A stretch of DNA of 5,110 nucleotides. Source: Halobacteriales archaeon QS_9_70_65 (lineage in GTDB: Archaea; Halobacteriota; Halobacteria; Halobacteriales; Haloarculaceae). Below are positions 5,062 through 5,110 of this stretch, piece by piece. The position numbers and the translations under genes were made by a program. The notes under the pieces are model-generated. The model saw nothing but the letters and a program-made list of their open reading frames with translations. It was not told the origin of the DNA and made no database searches. Every line of letters begins with the position of its first letter. The stretch's first letter is position 1. Location: the NCBI GenBank assembly GCA_003023535.1, contig PXSC01000123.1, forward strand, positions 1 through 5,110, written 5' to 3'.

Positions 5062-5110
5062 TCAGTATTCCTCGACGTCGACGACTTTCTTCGTCTCCTC
5101 GTGGGTGAGG
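5062..5110 (-). CDS. C-terminal end of an unidentified gene, cut by the right edge
   Basis: The minus strand reads LTHEETKKVVDVEEY followed by TGA (stop at 5064-5062). The charged, Glu/Asp/Val-rich end and good codon use fit a real haloarchaeal protein terminating here, convergent with the DICT gene. Only 15 residues are in the window, so no family or function can be named. The opposite strand of the same stretch is open too, so the call is moderate. Confidence 0.5.
   Translation of the reverse strand, partial: LTHEETKKVVDVEEY

Overview
The window looks like a chromosomal stretch from a halophilic archaeon (class Halobacteria). The DNA is very GC-rich with a strong third-position G/C preference. 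The proteins are rich in Asp and Glu, promoters are short T/A-rich TATA-like boxes about 25-30 bp ahead of start codons, and the recognisable genes are core haloarchaeal families. Assignments come from reading the sequence and from family knowledge; no search was run.

Layout, left to right. (1) Positions 1-857, minus strand: the N-terminal 285 residues of a cryptochrome/photolyase-family protein, very likely a deoxyribodipyrimidine photolyase, cut by the left edge. (2) 858-971: a GC-rich spacer with a four-fold CCGG run, an 8-bp stem hairpin and a TATA-like box for a near-leaderless photolyase transcript. (3) 972-1907, minus: porB, the complete ThDP- and [4Fe-4S]-binding beta subunit of a 2-oxoacid:ferredoxin oxidoreductase. 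(4) 1910-3634, minus: porA, the fused gamma/alpha subunit. It lies 2 bp from porB, and its last codons carry the porB Shine-Dalgarno sequence. porA is damaged: about 60 N-terminal codons are absent and an in-frame stop replaces them. (5) 3635-4286: about 650 bp with no convincing gene, holding a porA-type promoter remnant, an A/T-only tract, paired palindromes, nested hairpins of the GAGCGAAGCGAG type, and the promoter of the next gene. (6) 4287-4914, plus: a DICT-domain protein broken by a frame change, with a probable internal deletion after codon 44. (7) 5062-5110, minus: the last 15 codons and stop of an unidentified gene.

PorA and PorB would together oxidatively decarboxylate pyruvate (or another 2-oxoacid) with CoA and reduce ferredoxin, the usual haloarchaeal replacement for pyruvate dehydrogenase. 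The photolyase repairs UV-induced pyrimidine dimers, and the DICT protein belongs to a sensory family. No new system is evident. The most unusual signal is that the two divergent genes flanking the 650-bp spacer are both broken near their 5' ends, and each break point carries a perfect inverted repeat. This could be real double gene decay or a sequencing/assembly collapse at GC-rich hairpins.
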